Below, piece by piece: positions 15,627 to 24,816 of a stretch of DNA of 64,000 nucleotides (within the stretch, counting starts at the first letter, position 1; each line of letters opens with the position of its first letter). The notes beneath the pieces were generated by a model. The model did no database searches and had not been told where the DNA came from. It saw only the letters and a program-made list of their open reading frames with translations. The position numbers were made by a program, and so were the translations under genes. Source of the stretch: Rufibacter glacialis (GTDB taxonomy: Bacteria; Bacteroidota; Bacteroidia; Cytophagales; Hymenobacteraceae); NCBI RefSeq assembly GCF_008271745.1, contig NZ_VKKZ01000021.1:124001-188000 (forward strand). Direction: 5' to 3'.

Positions 15627-17294
15627 CTAGTTCATCAGCTTTTTGTAACGGATACGTTTCGGCTCTACGTCACCCAGGCGTTTCTTCTTGGCTTCTTCGT
15701 AGTCAGAGAAGTTTCCTTCAAACCAAACTACCTGTGAGTCGCCTTCAAAGGCCAGGATGTGCGTGGCAATTCTATCCAGGAACCAGCGGTCGTGGCTGAT
15801 CACCACGGCGCAACCGGCGAAGTTCTCCAGCGCGTCTTCCAGGGCCCGGATTGCGTTCACGTCCAGGTCGTTGGTAGGCTCATCCAGCAGGAGCAGGTTG
15901 GCGCCTTGCTTCAGGGTCATGGCCAGGTGCACGCGATTCCGCTCTCCCCCAGACAATACCCCTACTTTCTTCTCCTGGTCGCCGCCGGTGAAGTTGAATT
16001 TGCTCACGTAGGCGCGGGCATTCACCTGGCGGCCAGCCAACAGCATGGTTTCGGTACCGCCGGAGATGGTCTCAAACACAGATTTGTTCGGGTCCAGACT
16101 CTCGTGCTGCTGGTCTACGTAGGCGGTTTCCACGGTAGGGCCTACGGTGATGTTTCCGGCATCAGCGGCTTCACGACCGGTGATGAGACGGAACAAGGTA
16201 GACTTACCCGCGCCGTTCGGCCCGATGATACCCACGATACCGGCGGGTGGCAGCGTGAACGAAAGGTCTTCAAACAGCAGTTTATCGCCGAAGGCTTTGC
16301 TCAGCCCCTCGGCCTCAATCACCACATTTCCTAAACGGGGTCCGTCTGGGATGAAGAGCTCCAGTTTCTGCTCTTTCTCTTTGGCTTCCTCAGAGGCCAT
16401 TTTCTCGTAGTTGCCTAAACGGGCTTTGGATTTGGCCTGGCGGGCTTTCGGGCTCATGCGGGCCCACTCCAACTCGCGTTGCAGGGTCTTCTGGCGCTTG
16501 CTCTCGGTTTTCTCTTCTTTGGCTAAACGCTCGGCTTTCTGCTCCAGCCAGCTGGTGTAGTTTCCTTTCCAAGGAATGCCTTCGCCACGATCCAGTTCCA
16601 GAATCCAGCCGGCTACTTTGTCTAGGAAGTACCTGTCGTGGGTTACGGCGATCACGGTGCCTTTGTACTGCTGCAAGTGTTGCTCCAGCCACAGCACAGA
16701 CTCAGCATCCAAGTGGTTGGTAGGCTCATCCAGCAAAAGAACATCGGGCTCTTGCAACAACAGGCGGCACAGGGCCACGCGGCGTTTCTCACCCCCAGAG
16801 AGGTTGCCAATCACGGCTTCCCCGGGCGGGGTGCGCAGGGCGTCCATGGCGCGCTCCAGCTTGCTGTCCAAATCCCAGGCACCCAGGTGGTCCAGTTTCT
16901 CCTGCACCTCGCCCTGGCGGGCCATCAGTTTGTCAAAGTCCGCGTTCTCATCTGCGAAGGCTTCGTTGATCTCGTCAAACTCCTTTAAAAGGGCCACAGT
17001 CTCGGCCACGCCTTCCTGCACAATCTCCATCACGGTTTTGGCGGGGTCCAGCTGCGGCTCCTGCTCCAGGTAGCCTACAGAGTAACCCGGCGAAAAGGCC
17101 ACCTCGCCCTGGAATTGCTTGTCTACGCCGGCAATCACCTTCAACAGCGAGGATTTACCAGAGCCGTTGAGACCCAGCACGCCAATCTTGGCGCCGTAGA
17201 AGAAAGAAAGGTAAATGTTCTTGAGAACCTGTTTCTGCGGTGGGTAAATCTTGTTCACCCCCGCCATGGAGAAGATGATGGTTTCGTTGCTCAT
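15627..17294 (-). CDS. ettA: ABC-F protein EttA, energy-dependent translational throttle
   Basis: The 555-residue protein has two ABC ATPase cassettes with Walker A GLNGSGKSS and GPNGAGKST, signatures LSGGEKRRVAL and LSGGERNRVHL, and no membrane segment. The linker between cassettes is rich in Lys/Arg/Glu (the ABC-F interdomain helix pair), and the C-terminal EGNFSDYEEAKKKR...EPKRIRYK tail matches EttA. EttA binds the ribosomal E site and gates entry into elongation according to ATP level. The length is standard. It is monocistronic with its own terminator. Confidence 0.96.
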   Translation of the reverse strand: MSNETIIFSMAGVNKIYPPQKQVLKNIYLSFFYGAKIGVLGLNGSGKSSLLKVIAGVDKQFQGEVAFSPGYSVGYLEQEPQLDPAKTVMEIVQEGVAETVALLKEFDEINEAFADENADFDKLMARQGEVQEKLDHLGAWDLDSKLERAMDALRTPPGEAVIGNLSGGEKRRVALCRLLLQEPDVLLLDEPTNHLDAESVLWLEQHLQQYKGTVIAVTHDRYFLDKVAGWILELDRGEGIPWKGNYTSWLEQKAERLAKEEKTESKRQKTLQRELEWARMSPKARQAKSKARLGNYEKMASEEAKEKEQKLELFIPDGPRLGNVVIEAEGLSKAFGDKLLFEDLSFTLPPAGIVGIIGPNGAGKSTLFRLITGREAADAGNITVGPTVETAYVDQQHESLDPNKSVFETISGGTETMLLAGRQVNARAYVSKFNFTGGDQEKKVGVLSGGERNRVHLAMTLKQGANLLLLDEPTNDLDVNAIRALEDALENFAGCAVVISHDRWFLDRIATHILAFEGDSQVVWFEGNFSDYEEAKKKRLGDVEPKRIRYKKLMN

Positions 17295-17334
17295 AGTGTA
17301 TGGTATTGATTCAGTGCGAATACTGGCTAGAAAA

Positions 17335-17371
17335 CGTTTAGGGCCCCTTTGCCAAAAACAGGCCCAGAACG
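17335..17371. repeat. IGP copy 4
   Basis: CGTTTAGGGCCCCTTTG then CCAAAAACAGGCCCAGAACG, between the divergent ettA and DUF349 genes. Confidence 0.65.
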
Positions 17372-17547
17372 AAACCCATAACCTTGTTTATAAAAATCAG
17401 TATGCAAACAAATGTCTGGTTGCGTGTATTTTCTGCCAATGGGTACAAATATCGGAAATTTTGGCGGGGCGGGGTTATGATAATTGGCGTTTATTCATAA
17501 ACTTGTACCAAAATAGACTTTAAATTTTTCAGTTAATTATCCAGTAG

Positions 17548-18864
17548 ATGGAAACCAAAGATTTGTCTGAGGAGGCCCATAAGTACGGCTACATTGAGGG
17601 AAACCAAGTGTGGTTGAAGCCATTTATGCACTTTCCGGCTCGCCAGGTTGGCGATGTAAAGGAGGTCCCCGAGGAATCATTGCACTACTTCGCACACCGT
17701 TTTGAGAACTTCAAACAAAAGGTAGACAGCCTGCTGGAGAAGATTGAAACCTCTGAGAACAAGGGATCCTTTCTGATGAAGGTGCTGCACCTGAAGGAGC
17801 AGATTGAGAAGTATGATGCCATTGGCGATTTTGAATCTTTGCACCAGCGTCTCTCTGCTGCCGAGGAGGAGATAAAGGAAGCCATAGCCCGTAACCGCGA
17901 CAAGAACCTCTCTACCAAAATCACGCTGATTCAGCAGGCGGAGGCGCTGCAGACCAGCATTGACTGGCAGGAAACCACTGATAAGCTCAAGGAACTGCGC
18001 CAGAACTGGATCAAGACCGGCCCGGTAGACAAGACCCTCACCGACGAGTTGGAGGAGCGCTTCAAAACGGCCGTAGAGGCTTTCTTTACCCGCAAGAAGG
18101 AATTCTTCCAGGACAAGAAAGACATGCTCTCCCGCACCGTAGACAAGTACAAGGCCCTCATTGCCCAGTCTGAAAGCGTGAAAAACTCTGAGGAGTGGGA
18201 AGAGACCAGCAAAAAGCTCAAAGACCTGCAGAACCAGTGGAAAGAGATTGGCGGCACCCTGCCCCGCAAGATGTCCAATGACCTCTGGAACAGCTTCAGG
18301 GCGGCCAACAACCACTTCTTTGAGCGCCTCAAAAAGCACATCAACAGCCAGAAGAACGAGTCTAAAGACAAGTACCTGGAAGACAACCTGGAGAAGAAAA
18401 AGTCGCTGGTGGCCCAGGCCGAGGCCCTGCTAGACGAACCCGTGCAGCAGGCCGTGCCCAAAGCCAAGGAACTGCAGGCCGCCTGGAAGAAGGTGGGCCC
18501 CGTGAAGCAGGAAGAGTCTGACGCCGTGTGGGAAAGCTTTCTGGTAGCCTGTGACAAGATCTTTGAACTGAGCAGCCTGGAGCACTTCATGCGCAAGCGC
18601 CCCCTGCCAGAAGGCAAGAACTCTGAGAACGACCAACTGCACGCCCGCATCAACGCCCTGCGTGATTTCATCAAGTATGACAAGCAGGAGCTGGAAGTGC
18701 TGGAAACCAACCTGGGCCGGTTAAATCCAAATCCTGGCAATGAGACCTTTAGGGCCATGCTGGAAGGGAAAATCAAGAACTTTAACCGCAAAATCCGCAC
18801 GAAAAACGAGCTGATAGAGCTTTTGCGCAAAAAGTCTGCGCAGCCAAGTAACAAAACTGCCTAA
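17548..18864 (+). CDS. DUF349 repeat protein
   Basis: The 438-residue, highly charged, mostly helical protein has several DUF349 modules, each recognisable by a Trp-centred motif (WQETTDKLKELRQNWIKTGP, WEETSKKLKDLQNQWKEIG, ELQAAWKKVGPVKQ). No signal peptide or membrane helix is present, so it is cytoplasmic. DUF349 proteins are common in Bacteroidota and actinobacteria; no biochemical role is established to my knowledge. The start is ATG 17548. A 15-bp inverted repeat separates it from the next gene by only 49 bp, so the two may be co-transcribed. Confidence 0.9.
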   Translation: METKDLSEEAHKYGYIEGNQVWLKPFMHFPARQVGDVKEVPEESLHYFAHRFENFKQKVDSLLEKIETSENKGSFLMKVLHLKEQIEKYDAIGDFESLHQRLSAAEEEIKEAIARNRDKNLSTKITLIQQAEALQTSIDWQETTDKLKELRQNWIKTGPVDKTLTDELEERFKTAVEAFFTRKKEFFQDKKDMLSRTVDKYKALIAQSESVKNSEEWEETSKKLKDLQNQWKEIGGTLPRKMSNDLWNSFRAANNHFFERLKKHINSQKNESKDKYLEDNLEKKKSLVAQAEALLDEPVQQAVPKAKELQAAWKKVGPVKQEESDAVWESFLVACDKIFELSSLEHFMRKRPLPEGKNSENDQLHARINALRDFIKYDKQELEVLETNLGRLNPNPGNETFRAMLEGKIKNFNRKIRTKNELIELLRKKSAQPSNKTA

Positions 18865-18870
18865 GTCATT

Positions 18871-18911
18871 CGTAAGCCGTTAGAAATAATCCAACCTTCT
18901 AACGGCTTACG
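18871..18911 (+). promoter_or_regulatory. 15-bp hairpin abutting the next start codon
   Basis: CGTAAGCCGTTAGAA (18871-18885) and its exact complement (18897-18911) enclose an 11-nt loop. The stem ends 2 nt before ATG 18914 and lacks a T-tract, so in mRNA it would cover the ribosome entry site of the beta-barrel gene. A translational control or processing signal is more likely than a simple terminator. Confidence 0.55.
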
Positions 18912-18913
18912 AC

Positions 18914-19705
18914 ATGAAGCAATACTTTCTACTATTATTCCTAGTTCTTCCTTTCCTAGCGCACGCCCAGAACACCAAAGGCCCTTACATTGGGGTCACC
19001 ACGCAGTTCCAGAATACCTGGGTCATCAATGATGAACAGTACGAGGACGTGAACTACAAACACCGCTTCACCACCAAGTGGGCACCCTACGGGTTTGTGG
19101 CGGGGTACAAGTTCAATGAGAACCACAACGTGCAGGCAGAGTTCTACCGGTCCCACCAGGGCGAACGGTTTGATCTCATAGACAATAGCGGAAACAAAGC
19201 CGGCGAGAAGGAGATAGACCTAGTCTACTACAACGTGCCCCTGTTGTTCAAGTACACCTCTACCGGCACGGTGCGGTTCAACTTTCAGGTGGGCCCCCAA
19301 CTGGGCATTCTGCAGAAAGGCACGGAACGCAACACCTTCACCCGCACCGCCTCTTACCAGATCAAAGACCGCTCCTTCTCCGTGCCCCAGGGAAATTACC
19401 TGCTGGCCAGCACCGAGGAGGGCGACCGCAGCGGCAATTCCCGCGTAGGAGAGTTCAACAAATATGACCTGGGCATCTTGCTGGGCCTGGGCGCCGAATA
19501 CAGCATCACCTCTAACGTGATCTTGACGGCCAACCTTCGCTACAGCTACAATTTCGTGAACATCCGCAAAGAAGAGCACATTGAAGACCTCACCCGCGAC
19601 TCAGATTATTATGTGTTGCGCCAGAATATGGTAGCAGGCGTGCAAATAGGTCTCAACTACCTCTTTAACACCGGCGACGGCTCCAGCAGCGCCCGCCACC
19701 AGTAA
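18914..19705 (+). CDS. outer-membrane beta-barrel protein (PorT/OmpW-like size)
   Basis: The 263-residue product has signal peptide MKQYFLLLFLVLPFLAHAQ. Alternating hydrophobic/polar strands follow, with typical barrel segments: YGFVAGYKFNENHNVQAEFYR, YYNVPLLFKYTSTGTVRFNFQVGPQLGIL, LGLGAEYSITSNVILTANLRYSYNFVN. The protein should form a small outer-membrane barrel of about 8-10 strands. Its family is broad (outer membrane beta-barrel, PF13568-like) and the function cannot be assigned. A hairpin overlaps its translation start region. Confidence 0.82.
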   Translation: MKQYFLLLFLVLPFLAHAQNTKGPYIGVTTQFQNTWVINDEQYEDVNYKHRFTTKWAPYGFVAGYKFNENHNVQAEFYRSHQGERFDLIDNSGNKAGEKEIDLVYYNVPLLFKYTSTGTVRFNFQVGPQLGILQKGTERNTFTRTASYQIKDRSFSVPQGNYLLASTEEGDRSGNSRVGEFNKYDLGILLGLGAEYSITSNVILTANLRYSYNFVNIRKEEHIEDLTRDSDYYVLRQNMVAGVQIGLNYLFNTGDGSSSARHQ

Positions 19706-19810
19706 TAAAAGCAGCGGATAGGTAAACATTTTATCAGATTGTCCGTTGTGTTTTAGCGTTACCGGAGTGCATTGGATAATAAGAAATATTTGAATTGTCA
19801 ATCAAAATCT

Positions 19811-19818
19811 TATTTTTG
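19811..19818 (+). promoter_or_regulatory. TAnnTTTG element for the DUF2795 gene
   Basis: TATTTTTG lies 58 bp before ATG 19877 in an AT-rich gap. Confidence 0.5.
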
Positions 19819-19876
19819 CAGCCCGTACACCTCCTGGAACCTGTTTGTATAGCTATACTTTAAAAGCGAATTTACT

Positions 19877-20098
19877 ATGTATTGGACACTTGAACTTGCC
19901 TCTTATTTGGAAGACGCGCCTTGGCCAGCTACCAAAGATGAATTGATTGATTATTCTATCCGCTCAGGCGCCCCTATGGAAGTGGTAGAGAATTTACAGG
20001 CTTTGGAAGACGATGGTCAGCCTTATGAGAGCATTGAAGAAGTTTGGCCGGATTATCCTACCAAAGAAGACTTCATGTTCAACGAGGACGAATATTAA
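19877..20098 (+). CDS. small acidic DUF2795 protein
   Basis: The 73-residue protein begins MYWTLELASYLEDAPWPATKDELIDY and contains ENLQALEDDGQPYESIEEVWPDYPTKEDF. This matches the short, acidic DUF2795-type proteins that are ubiquitous in Bacteroidota. No signal peptide is present. The fold is probably a small helical domain; the function is unknown. It has its own TAnnTTTG element upstream. Confidence 0.88.
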   Translation: MYWTLELASYLEDAPWPATKDELIDYSIRSGAPMEVVENLQALEDDGQPYESIEEVWPDYPTKEDFMFNEDEY

Positions 20099-20100
20099 TA

Positions 20101-20176
20101 TTCTAATTAGGAATTAAGAATTCAAAATTAAGAATCGGTTCTGCCTTTTTTGATTCCTAATTCTCCTAATTCTTAC
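20101..20176. repeat. AATTAGGAATTAAGAATT-type repeat, copy A
   Basis: Left end CTAATTAGGAATTAAGAATT, an inner GAATCGGTTCT, and right end GATTCCTAATTCTCCTAATT form imperfect inverted ends. The inner motif and ends recur at 44844-44973. Confidence 0.65.
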
Positions 20177-20181
20177 TTACT

Positions 20182-20913
20182 TTGAGCGTCTTAGAGATAA
20201 AAGAACTGGTTGCGGGGTATGACGAACGTGTCTTGATCCGCAACCTTTCTTTTTTGGTGCCCGCGCCCGCTTTCATTGCCATTATTGGGCACAACGGCAG
20301 CGGCAAATCCACCTTCCTGAAGACCCTTACCGGTCATGTCCCGTTCAAGGGCCAGATACTGCTACAGGGGCAGCCCTACGTTTCCCGGGCTGGCACCATT
20401 GCCCGCGCCCTTTCTTACCTGCCGCAAAAGAACAATGTGGCTTTCCCTATTCAGGTACGTGAACTGGTCGTGATGGGCCTTTTCCGGCAGAAGCGGCTGT
20501 TAGACCATTACACTCCTGCTGACTATGACCGCGTAGAAGCTACCCTGGCGCACCTGCACATCTCCCACCTCAGCCAACGTTCCTTCACATACCTTTCCGG
20601 CGGCGAGCAGCAACTGGTCTGGCTCGCGCAACTCATGCTGCAGGACGCCCCCATTGCGTTGCTGGACGAGCCTACCCAGCAGCTGGACGTGTACCACAAG
20701 AAAAAAGTTTTTGACCTCATGGCTGGCTGGGTGCGCGAAAACCAAAAAACGGTCCTCTGCATCACCCACGACTTACTCAACCTGCTCCCCCTGGAAGGAT
20801 ACGTGCTCAACATCTCCCAGCCGCAGCCCCAGCTGGAGAAAATCTCACCTGAAGTCATTTTGGCGCACCAACAGTTCCTGGAAGAGAAACTAGCTCCAGC
20901 AATTGGCGTCTAA
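20182..20913 (+). CDS. ABC transporter ATPase (iron/heme-uptake type), orphan
   Basis: The 243-residue ATPase has Walker A GHNGSGKST at residues 36-44, signature LSGGEQQLVWLAQLM, Walker B IALLDEPT and the H-loop CITHD. The overall sequence resembles FecE/HmuV. It would power import of an iron chelate or cobalamin-like substrate, but no permease, binding protein or receptor is adjacent. The frame starts with TTG 20182; no in-frame ATG lies nearby. An IGP repeat follows the stop codon. Confidence 0.85.
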   Translation: MSVLEIKELVAGYDERVLIRNLSFLVPAPAFIAIIGHNGSGKSTFLKTLTGHVPFKGQILLQGQPYVSRAGTIARALSYLPQKNNVAFPIQVRELVVMGLFRQKRLLDHYTPADYDRVEATLAHLHISHLSQRSFTYLSGGEQQLVWLAQLMLQDAPIALLDEPTQQLDVYHKKKVFDLMAGWVRENQKTVLCITHDLLNLLPLEGYVLNISQPQPQLEKISPEVILAHQQFLEEKLAPAIGV

Positions 20914-20929
20914 CCCAGGCGTAAGAGCC

Positions 20930-20967
20930 TGTTTTAGGCATTCTTTTCTGAAAACGGAGATAAAACA
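20930..20967. repeat. IGP copy 5
   Basis: TGTTTTAGGCATTCTTTTC then TGAAAACGGAGATAAAACA, between the convergent ABC ATPase and ispD. Confidence 0.65.
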
Positions 20968-20993
20968 TCTGGCAAGGCTATTTGTTGATTATC

Positions 20994-21704
20994 TCAATCC
21001 TGCCCTTTCCCGGAAGCTTCCTGCAAGAGGAATGCCTCGGCCAGGATCAGGTCTTCCGGCGTGGTGAGTTTGATGTTCCGGAAGCTCCCTTCCACTAGCA
21101 CTATCTTATGTCCGAACCGCTCCACCACGGAGGCGTCATCGGTGAAGAGGGGGATTTCTGGTTGGGCATAGGCTTTGCGCAGCAAGGGCAACCGGAAACA
21201 CTGGGGCGTTTGCACCAGCCGGTAGGCAGAACGGTCCACGGCTTTGGAAGTGCCTCCCCGCACCTGCCTGATAGAGTCTTTCAATGAAACGGCCACCACC
21301 GCGGCCCCGCTTTGGGCGGCCGTAGCATAGGCAGAGGTTAAGATATCATTGTCAATGAAAGGCCTTACCCCGTCATGCACCGCCACCAGGCCGTCTTCTT
21401 CCTCGGCCAGCGCCGCCAACCCATTCTTCACAGACTGGAACCGGCTGTTGCCACCTGCTACCACCTGGTGCGGTAGCGTGAATTGGTGGCGGGCACACAG
21501 CTCTTGCCAGGTAGAGATCTCGGCCTCTGGCAACACCACCACCAGCTGCATGCCTGGGTCATAGGCCTGAAACTTCCGGAGGGTGTGCATGAGCACCGGT
21601 TGCCCGGCAATAGGCAGAAATTGTTTGGGCTGGGTTGCCTGCATTCTGCTACCGGAGCCACCGGCCACTACCACGGCATACTGCTTGAGAGAAGGTGTGT
21701 GCAT
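20994..21704 (-). CDS. ispD: 2-C-methyl-D-erythritol 4-phosphate cytidylyltransferase
   Basis: The 236-residue protein has the nucleotidyltransferase motif VVVAGGSGSRM with PKQFLPIAGQPVL, then VAVHDGVRPFID, RLVQTPQCF and FTDDASVVE, all diagnostic of IspD. It makes CDP-methylerythritol in the MEP route to isoprenoids. ATG 21704 (MHTPSLKQYAVVV) was chosen over an upstream ATG because the catalytic N-terminus sits right after it. No other MEP genes are adjacent. It is transcribed in the same direction as the kinase gene upstream. Confidence 0.95.
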   Translation of the reverse strand: MHTPSLKQYAVVVAGGSGSRMQATQPKQFLPIAGQPVLMHTLRKFQAYDPGMQLVVVLPEAEISTWQELCARHQFTLPHQVVAGGNSRFQSVKNGLAALAEEEDGLVAVHDGVRPFIDNDILTSAYATAAQSGAAVVAVSLKDSIRQVRGGTSKAVDRSAYRLVQTPQCFRLPLLRKAYAQPEIPLFTDDASVVERFGHKIVLVEGSFRNIKLTTPEDLILAEAFLLQEASGKGQD

Positions 21705-21869
21705 GATGGCTGCAAGATACGCAATACCGCCAGCCCAGGCCAAGGTGTTTTGCAGGTGTTTTACGGGAAACAGCCCCTAAACACCGCTGGCGCCGCAGAA
21801 ACGGTTTATTCCCATTCCTGCGGTGCCAGCGGCACCTCAGATGCTTTATTACTTGGAAAACCTTTTGGA

Positions 21870-24452
21870 TTAGAATTCCAGGATGAAGGTTGTCCCTTGG
21901 TTCACTTCGCTTTTCACGCTCAGGTTCCCACCCATGGCTTTGGCTTGGGAATGCGCTATGTAGAGCCCCATGCCTTTGCTGTCTTTGTTGTGGTGAAACC
22001 GCTGGTACAAACCAAAAATGCGTTCTCCGTAGCGTTTCAAGTCAATGCCCAGACCATTGTCAGAGAAATACAGGAACTCCTTGTCGTCTTTCTTCGCGGC
22101 CTTTACCTCAATCACCAGCTTACGGTCTGGCGAGCGATATTTGATGGCGTTGGTGAGCAGGTTCAACAGAATGCTGTGCAGGTAACTGGCGTTGTAATAC
22201 ACGTCTGGCACCTGTGAGAAATCAGTGGTGAGCTGGATATCATCACTGCTCAACAGGCCATCCACAGACACCACCACTTTCTCAAACGCCTCTTGCAGGC
22301 TCACCTGCTCTTTGTTGATATGCGGATTATCTTTGATGACCAATACTTCCAGCAGGTCTTCTATGATGGTGTTCAACTGCACGGTAGACTCCTTGAACTT
22401 CTGGATCAGAATCCGGTTGCGGCCTTCAGGTATACTTTCAGTGTCTATCAGGTTGGCGATACCGGTGAGGTTGGCCAAGGGCGCACGCAGGTTGTGGGAG
22501 GTGATGAACGTGAATTGCTTCAAATCAGCGTTGTTCTGGGTCAGTTCCGCTATGAGCACCTCGCGTTCGCGCTCATAGTTCTTCCGGGTGGTGATGTCGC
22601 GCAGCAAAGAGATCCAGTGCGTGAGCTGCTGCTTGTGGTTGTACATGGGAACAAACTGGAGATAGGTCCAGAACCTATGGCCATCTTTGTGGGTGATCTC
22701 CAGTTCCACCTCGTTGGCCACGCCTTCTAGCATGCCTTCATATACCTCCTGCAAGACCTTGGTATCTGTCTCGGGCCCGATGAGGAAGGCAGGGTCTTTT
22801 CCTAGGATCTCCTGGGCGGTGTACCCGGTGATTTGCGTGAAGGCCTGATTCACATACAGGGCCTCTAATACCTGCGGGTGAGCGGGCGTGGTTTTGTTGA
22901 TGACAATGGCATCTTTGCTGTTCGCGATCACGGACTCCATGAGCCGCAGCTGCTGTTCCTCAGACTTCCGTTGGGTGATATCTGTGAACAGGGCAAAGAT
23001 GCTCTCTACCTGCCCCTGCGCATCCAGCAAGGGCTGCACCTGCAACTTGAACCAGAGTTTCTGCCTAGCCTTGGAATACTGCACCAGCTCACACTCCAGC
23101 GGCTCATTTCTGGCCAGTTTGCTGTCAATGTACGCCAGGGTGTCTGGGTCTGTCTCCGGGCCTTCCAGGAAGACACCTGGCCTTTTGCCTATCATTTCCT
23201 CTGAGGTATACCCCAGCGTTCTGGTCACCGCAGGGTTGATCCATTGAATGGTGAGGTCTGGCTGCATGATGATAACGCCGTTCAGCGTTTCCCGGGCCAC
23301 CAAAGACAGTTTGCGCAATTCGTTCTCCGTTTCCTTTTGGCTGGTCACGTCTTGCAGGGCCCCTACAATCCGGACGGGGTTTCCGGCCTCATCTCTGATC
23401 AGGGTGCCATGGTCTACTACGTGGGCATATTCCCCGTTGGCTTTCCTGAACCGGTATTCTTCCCGCCAGTACTTCAGATCCCGGCTGCTCCTGGCGCTCT
23501 GCAAAGAAGCCTCCACCCTTTCCAGATCATCTGGGTGCACCTGGGCTGCCCAAAAGTCTAACTCAGGCCCGAACTCCTTTATTTTATACCCAAACAGCCG
23601 CTCAAACCCAACGCCCCAATCAATTCGGTAGTTTACTACGTCTAAGTCCCAGATGGCATCATTGGTAGCCACCGTGGCATAATAGTAGCGTTCGTGGCTC
23701 TGGCGCAGCTCCTGCTCTGTCAGTTTGTTTTCCAGGATGAGTTGGAGCAGGTACCGGATGCTTTCCAGCGAGGCTTCTTCTTCCGGGAAAGGCGCTCTTG
23801 CTTCTTTGTAGTAAACCGCCAGCGTCCCCAAGACCTTGTCTCCAAACCCTATGAGGGGAATAGACCAACTCGCCTTGATGCCATAAGCCAGGGCCTTGTC
23901 CCGCAAGGGCTTCCATTGAGGGTCAGTGGCAATGTCAGTACTCACTACCTTCTGTTTCAGGTACGCCGCCACCCCGCAAGAACCACCCTCCGCCGCCACT
24001 TCCATGCCGTTCAGGGCTTCAGAAAACTCCAGGGGCAGCCCAGGGGCAGCTACCATATACAACCGGTCTTCTTTCTGGCGCATGCAGGAACAGAGCATGC
24101 CTTCATGCAGTTTCTCCACACCGGAAAGGTAAAAGGAGATGATTTGCTCCAGGGTACTGCCCCGGGTGGCCGCTTTTTCCAGAATTTGCTTGCCCAGCAG
24201 TTCCAGCGCCACTGCCCGTTCTTGCTGGGGAACGCCTCCTATGCTAGCCGCGCCCGCGCCCGGAATGCTCTGGGAGGCATCCGCCAGGGCCTTGGCCTGG
24301 GCTAGCTCCTGCCTGGTGCTGGCCAACTCCTGCCGCAGGGCCTCCATCTGCGCCTGAACCTGCTGCCAGGCATCGGCCTCCTGGGGGAAAGGGTGTCCAG
24401 AAGGGCCTTCATGGGGCGCAAAGGAGGGTACTTGATTAACATTTTGCTTCAT
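21870..24452 (-). CDS. GAF/multi-PAS hybrid-free sensor histidine kinase
   Basis: The 860-residue soluble kinase has a short N-terminal coiled coil (about 25-65), a GAF domain (about 85-240) and three PAS/PAC modules (about 255-375, 380-500, 505-625). A HisKA domain follows with phospho-acceptor H653 in TSHNLRAPLANL, then an ATPase domain with NLLTNAIKYRSP, FSDNGLGIDL and GMGLYIAHSQAKAMGG. No membrane segment is seen, so it senses an internal signal. No receiver domain or response regulator lies nearby; it is an orphan kinase. The layout resembles the kinase at 55367-58258 from PAS onward. Confidence 0.9.
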   Translation of the reverse strand: MKQNVNQVPSFAPHEGPSGHPFPQEADAWQQVQAQMEALRQELASTRQELAQAKALADASQSIPGAGAASIGGVPQQERAVALELLGKQILEKAATRGSTLEQIISFYLSGVEKLHEGMLCSCMRQKEDRLYMVAAPGLPLEFSEALNGMEVAAEGGSCGVAAYLKQKVVSTDIATDPQWKPLRDKALAYGIKASWSIPLIGFGDKVLGTLAVYYKEARAPFPEEEASLESIRYLLQLILENKLTEQELRQSHERYYYATVATNDAIWDLDVVNYRIDWGVGFERLFGYKIKEFGPELDFWAAQVHPDDLERVEASLQSARSSRDLKYWREEYRFRKANGEYAHVVDHGTLIRDEAGNPVRIVGALQDVTSQKETENELRKLSLVARETLNGVIIMQPDLTIQWINPAVTRTLGYTSEEMIGKRPGVFLEGPETDPDTLAYIDSKLARNEPLECELVQYSKARQKLWFKLQVQPLLDAQGQVESIFALFTDITQRKSEEQQLRLMESVIANSKDAIVINKTTPAHPQVLEALYVNQAFTQITGYTAQEILGKDPAFLIGPETDTKVLQEVYEGMLEGVANEVELEITHKDGHRFWTYLQFVPMYNHKQQLTHWISLLRDITTRKNYEREREVLIAELTQNNADLKQFTFITSHNLRAPLANLTGIANLIDTESIPEGRNRILIQKFKESTVQLNTIIEDLLEVLVIKDNPHINKEQVSLQEAFEKVVVSVDGLLSSDDIQLTTDFSQVPDVYYNASYLHSILLNLLTNAIKYRSPDRKLVIEVKAAKKDDKEFLYFSDNGLGIDLKRYGERIFGLYQRFHHNKDSKGMGLYIAHSQAKAMGGNLSVKSEVNQGTTFILEF

Positions 24453-24760
24453 AGCATTTCACCATGTACAGGAGGCTTCTGCCTATGAAAGGCTTTCCTA
24501 TCATAAATATAGAAATTCCCTTCTTTATTTTTACTTTTTCAGGAAAAGCTTTTCTTATAAATACTACCAGTGGGCTGAATGGGCCAAGGGAAGGCTTCTT
24601 ACAGAAAAACCCAAAAAATCGGTTTATTCCTACCCCAATGGAAAAGGAAGGAGGGCACCGCGGCATAAAAGCGCCCCAGGCAAGGGAGTAACGCCTTTTC
24701 ACGAAAGACATTGCCAAGCCCACCCAGGTGAAGAGTGAATACCTTGGGACCATGATAAAA

Positions 24761-24801
24761 GAAAAAGCCCTATCCGTGTTGCGCACGGATAGGGCTTTTT
24801 C
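24761..24801 (-). terminator. terminator of queA
   Basis: A perfect 18-bp stem (GAAAAAGCCCTATCCGTG with its complement) and 5-nt loop, 16 bp past the queA stop codon. T/A tracts on both sides make it usable both ways. Confidence 0.9.
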
Positions 24802-24816
24802 ACAGGGTTAAAATCC

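Noticed and set aside
18871-18911. Simple rho-independent terminator after the DUF349 gene
   Set aside because: No T-tract follows on either strand and the stem runs up to the next ATG.
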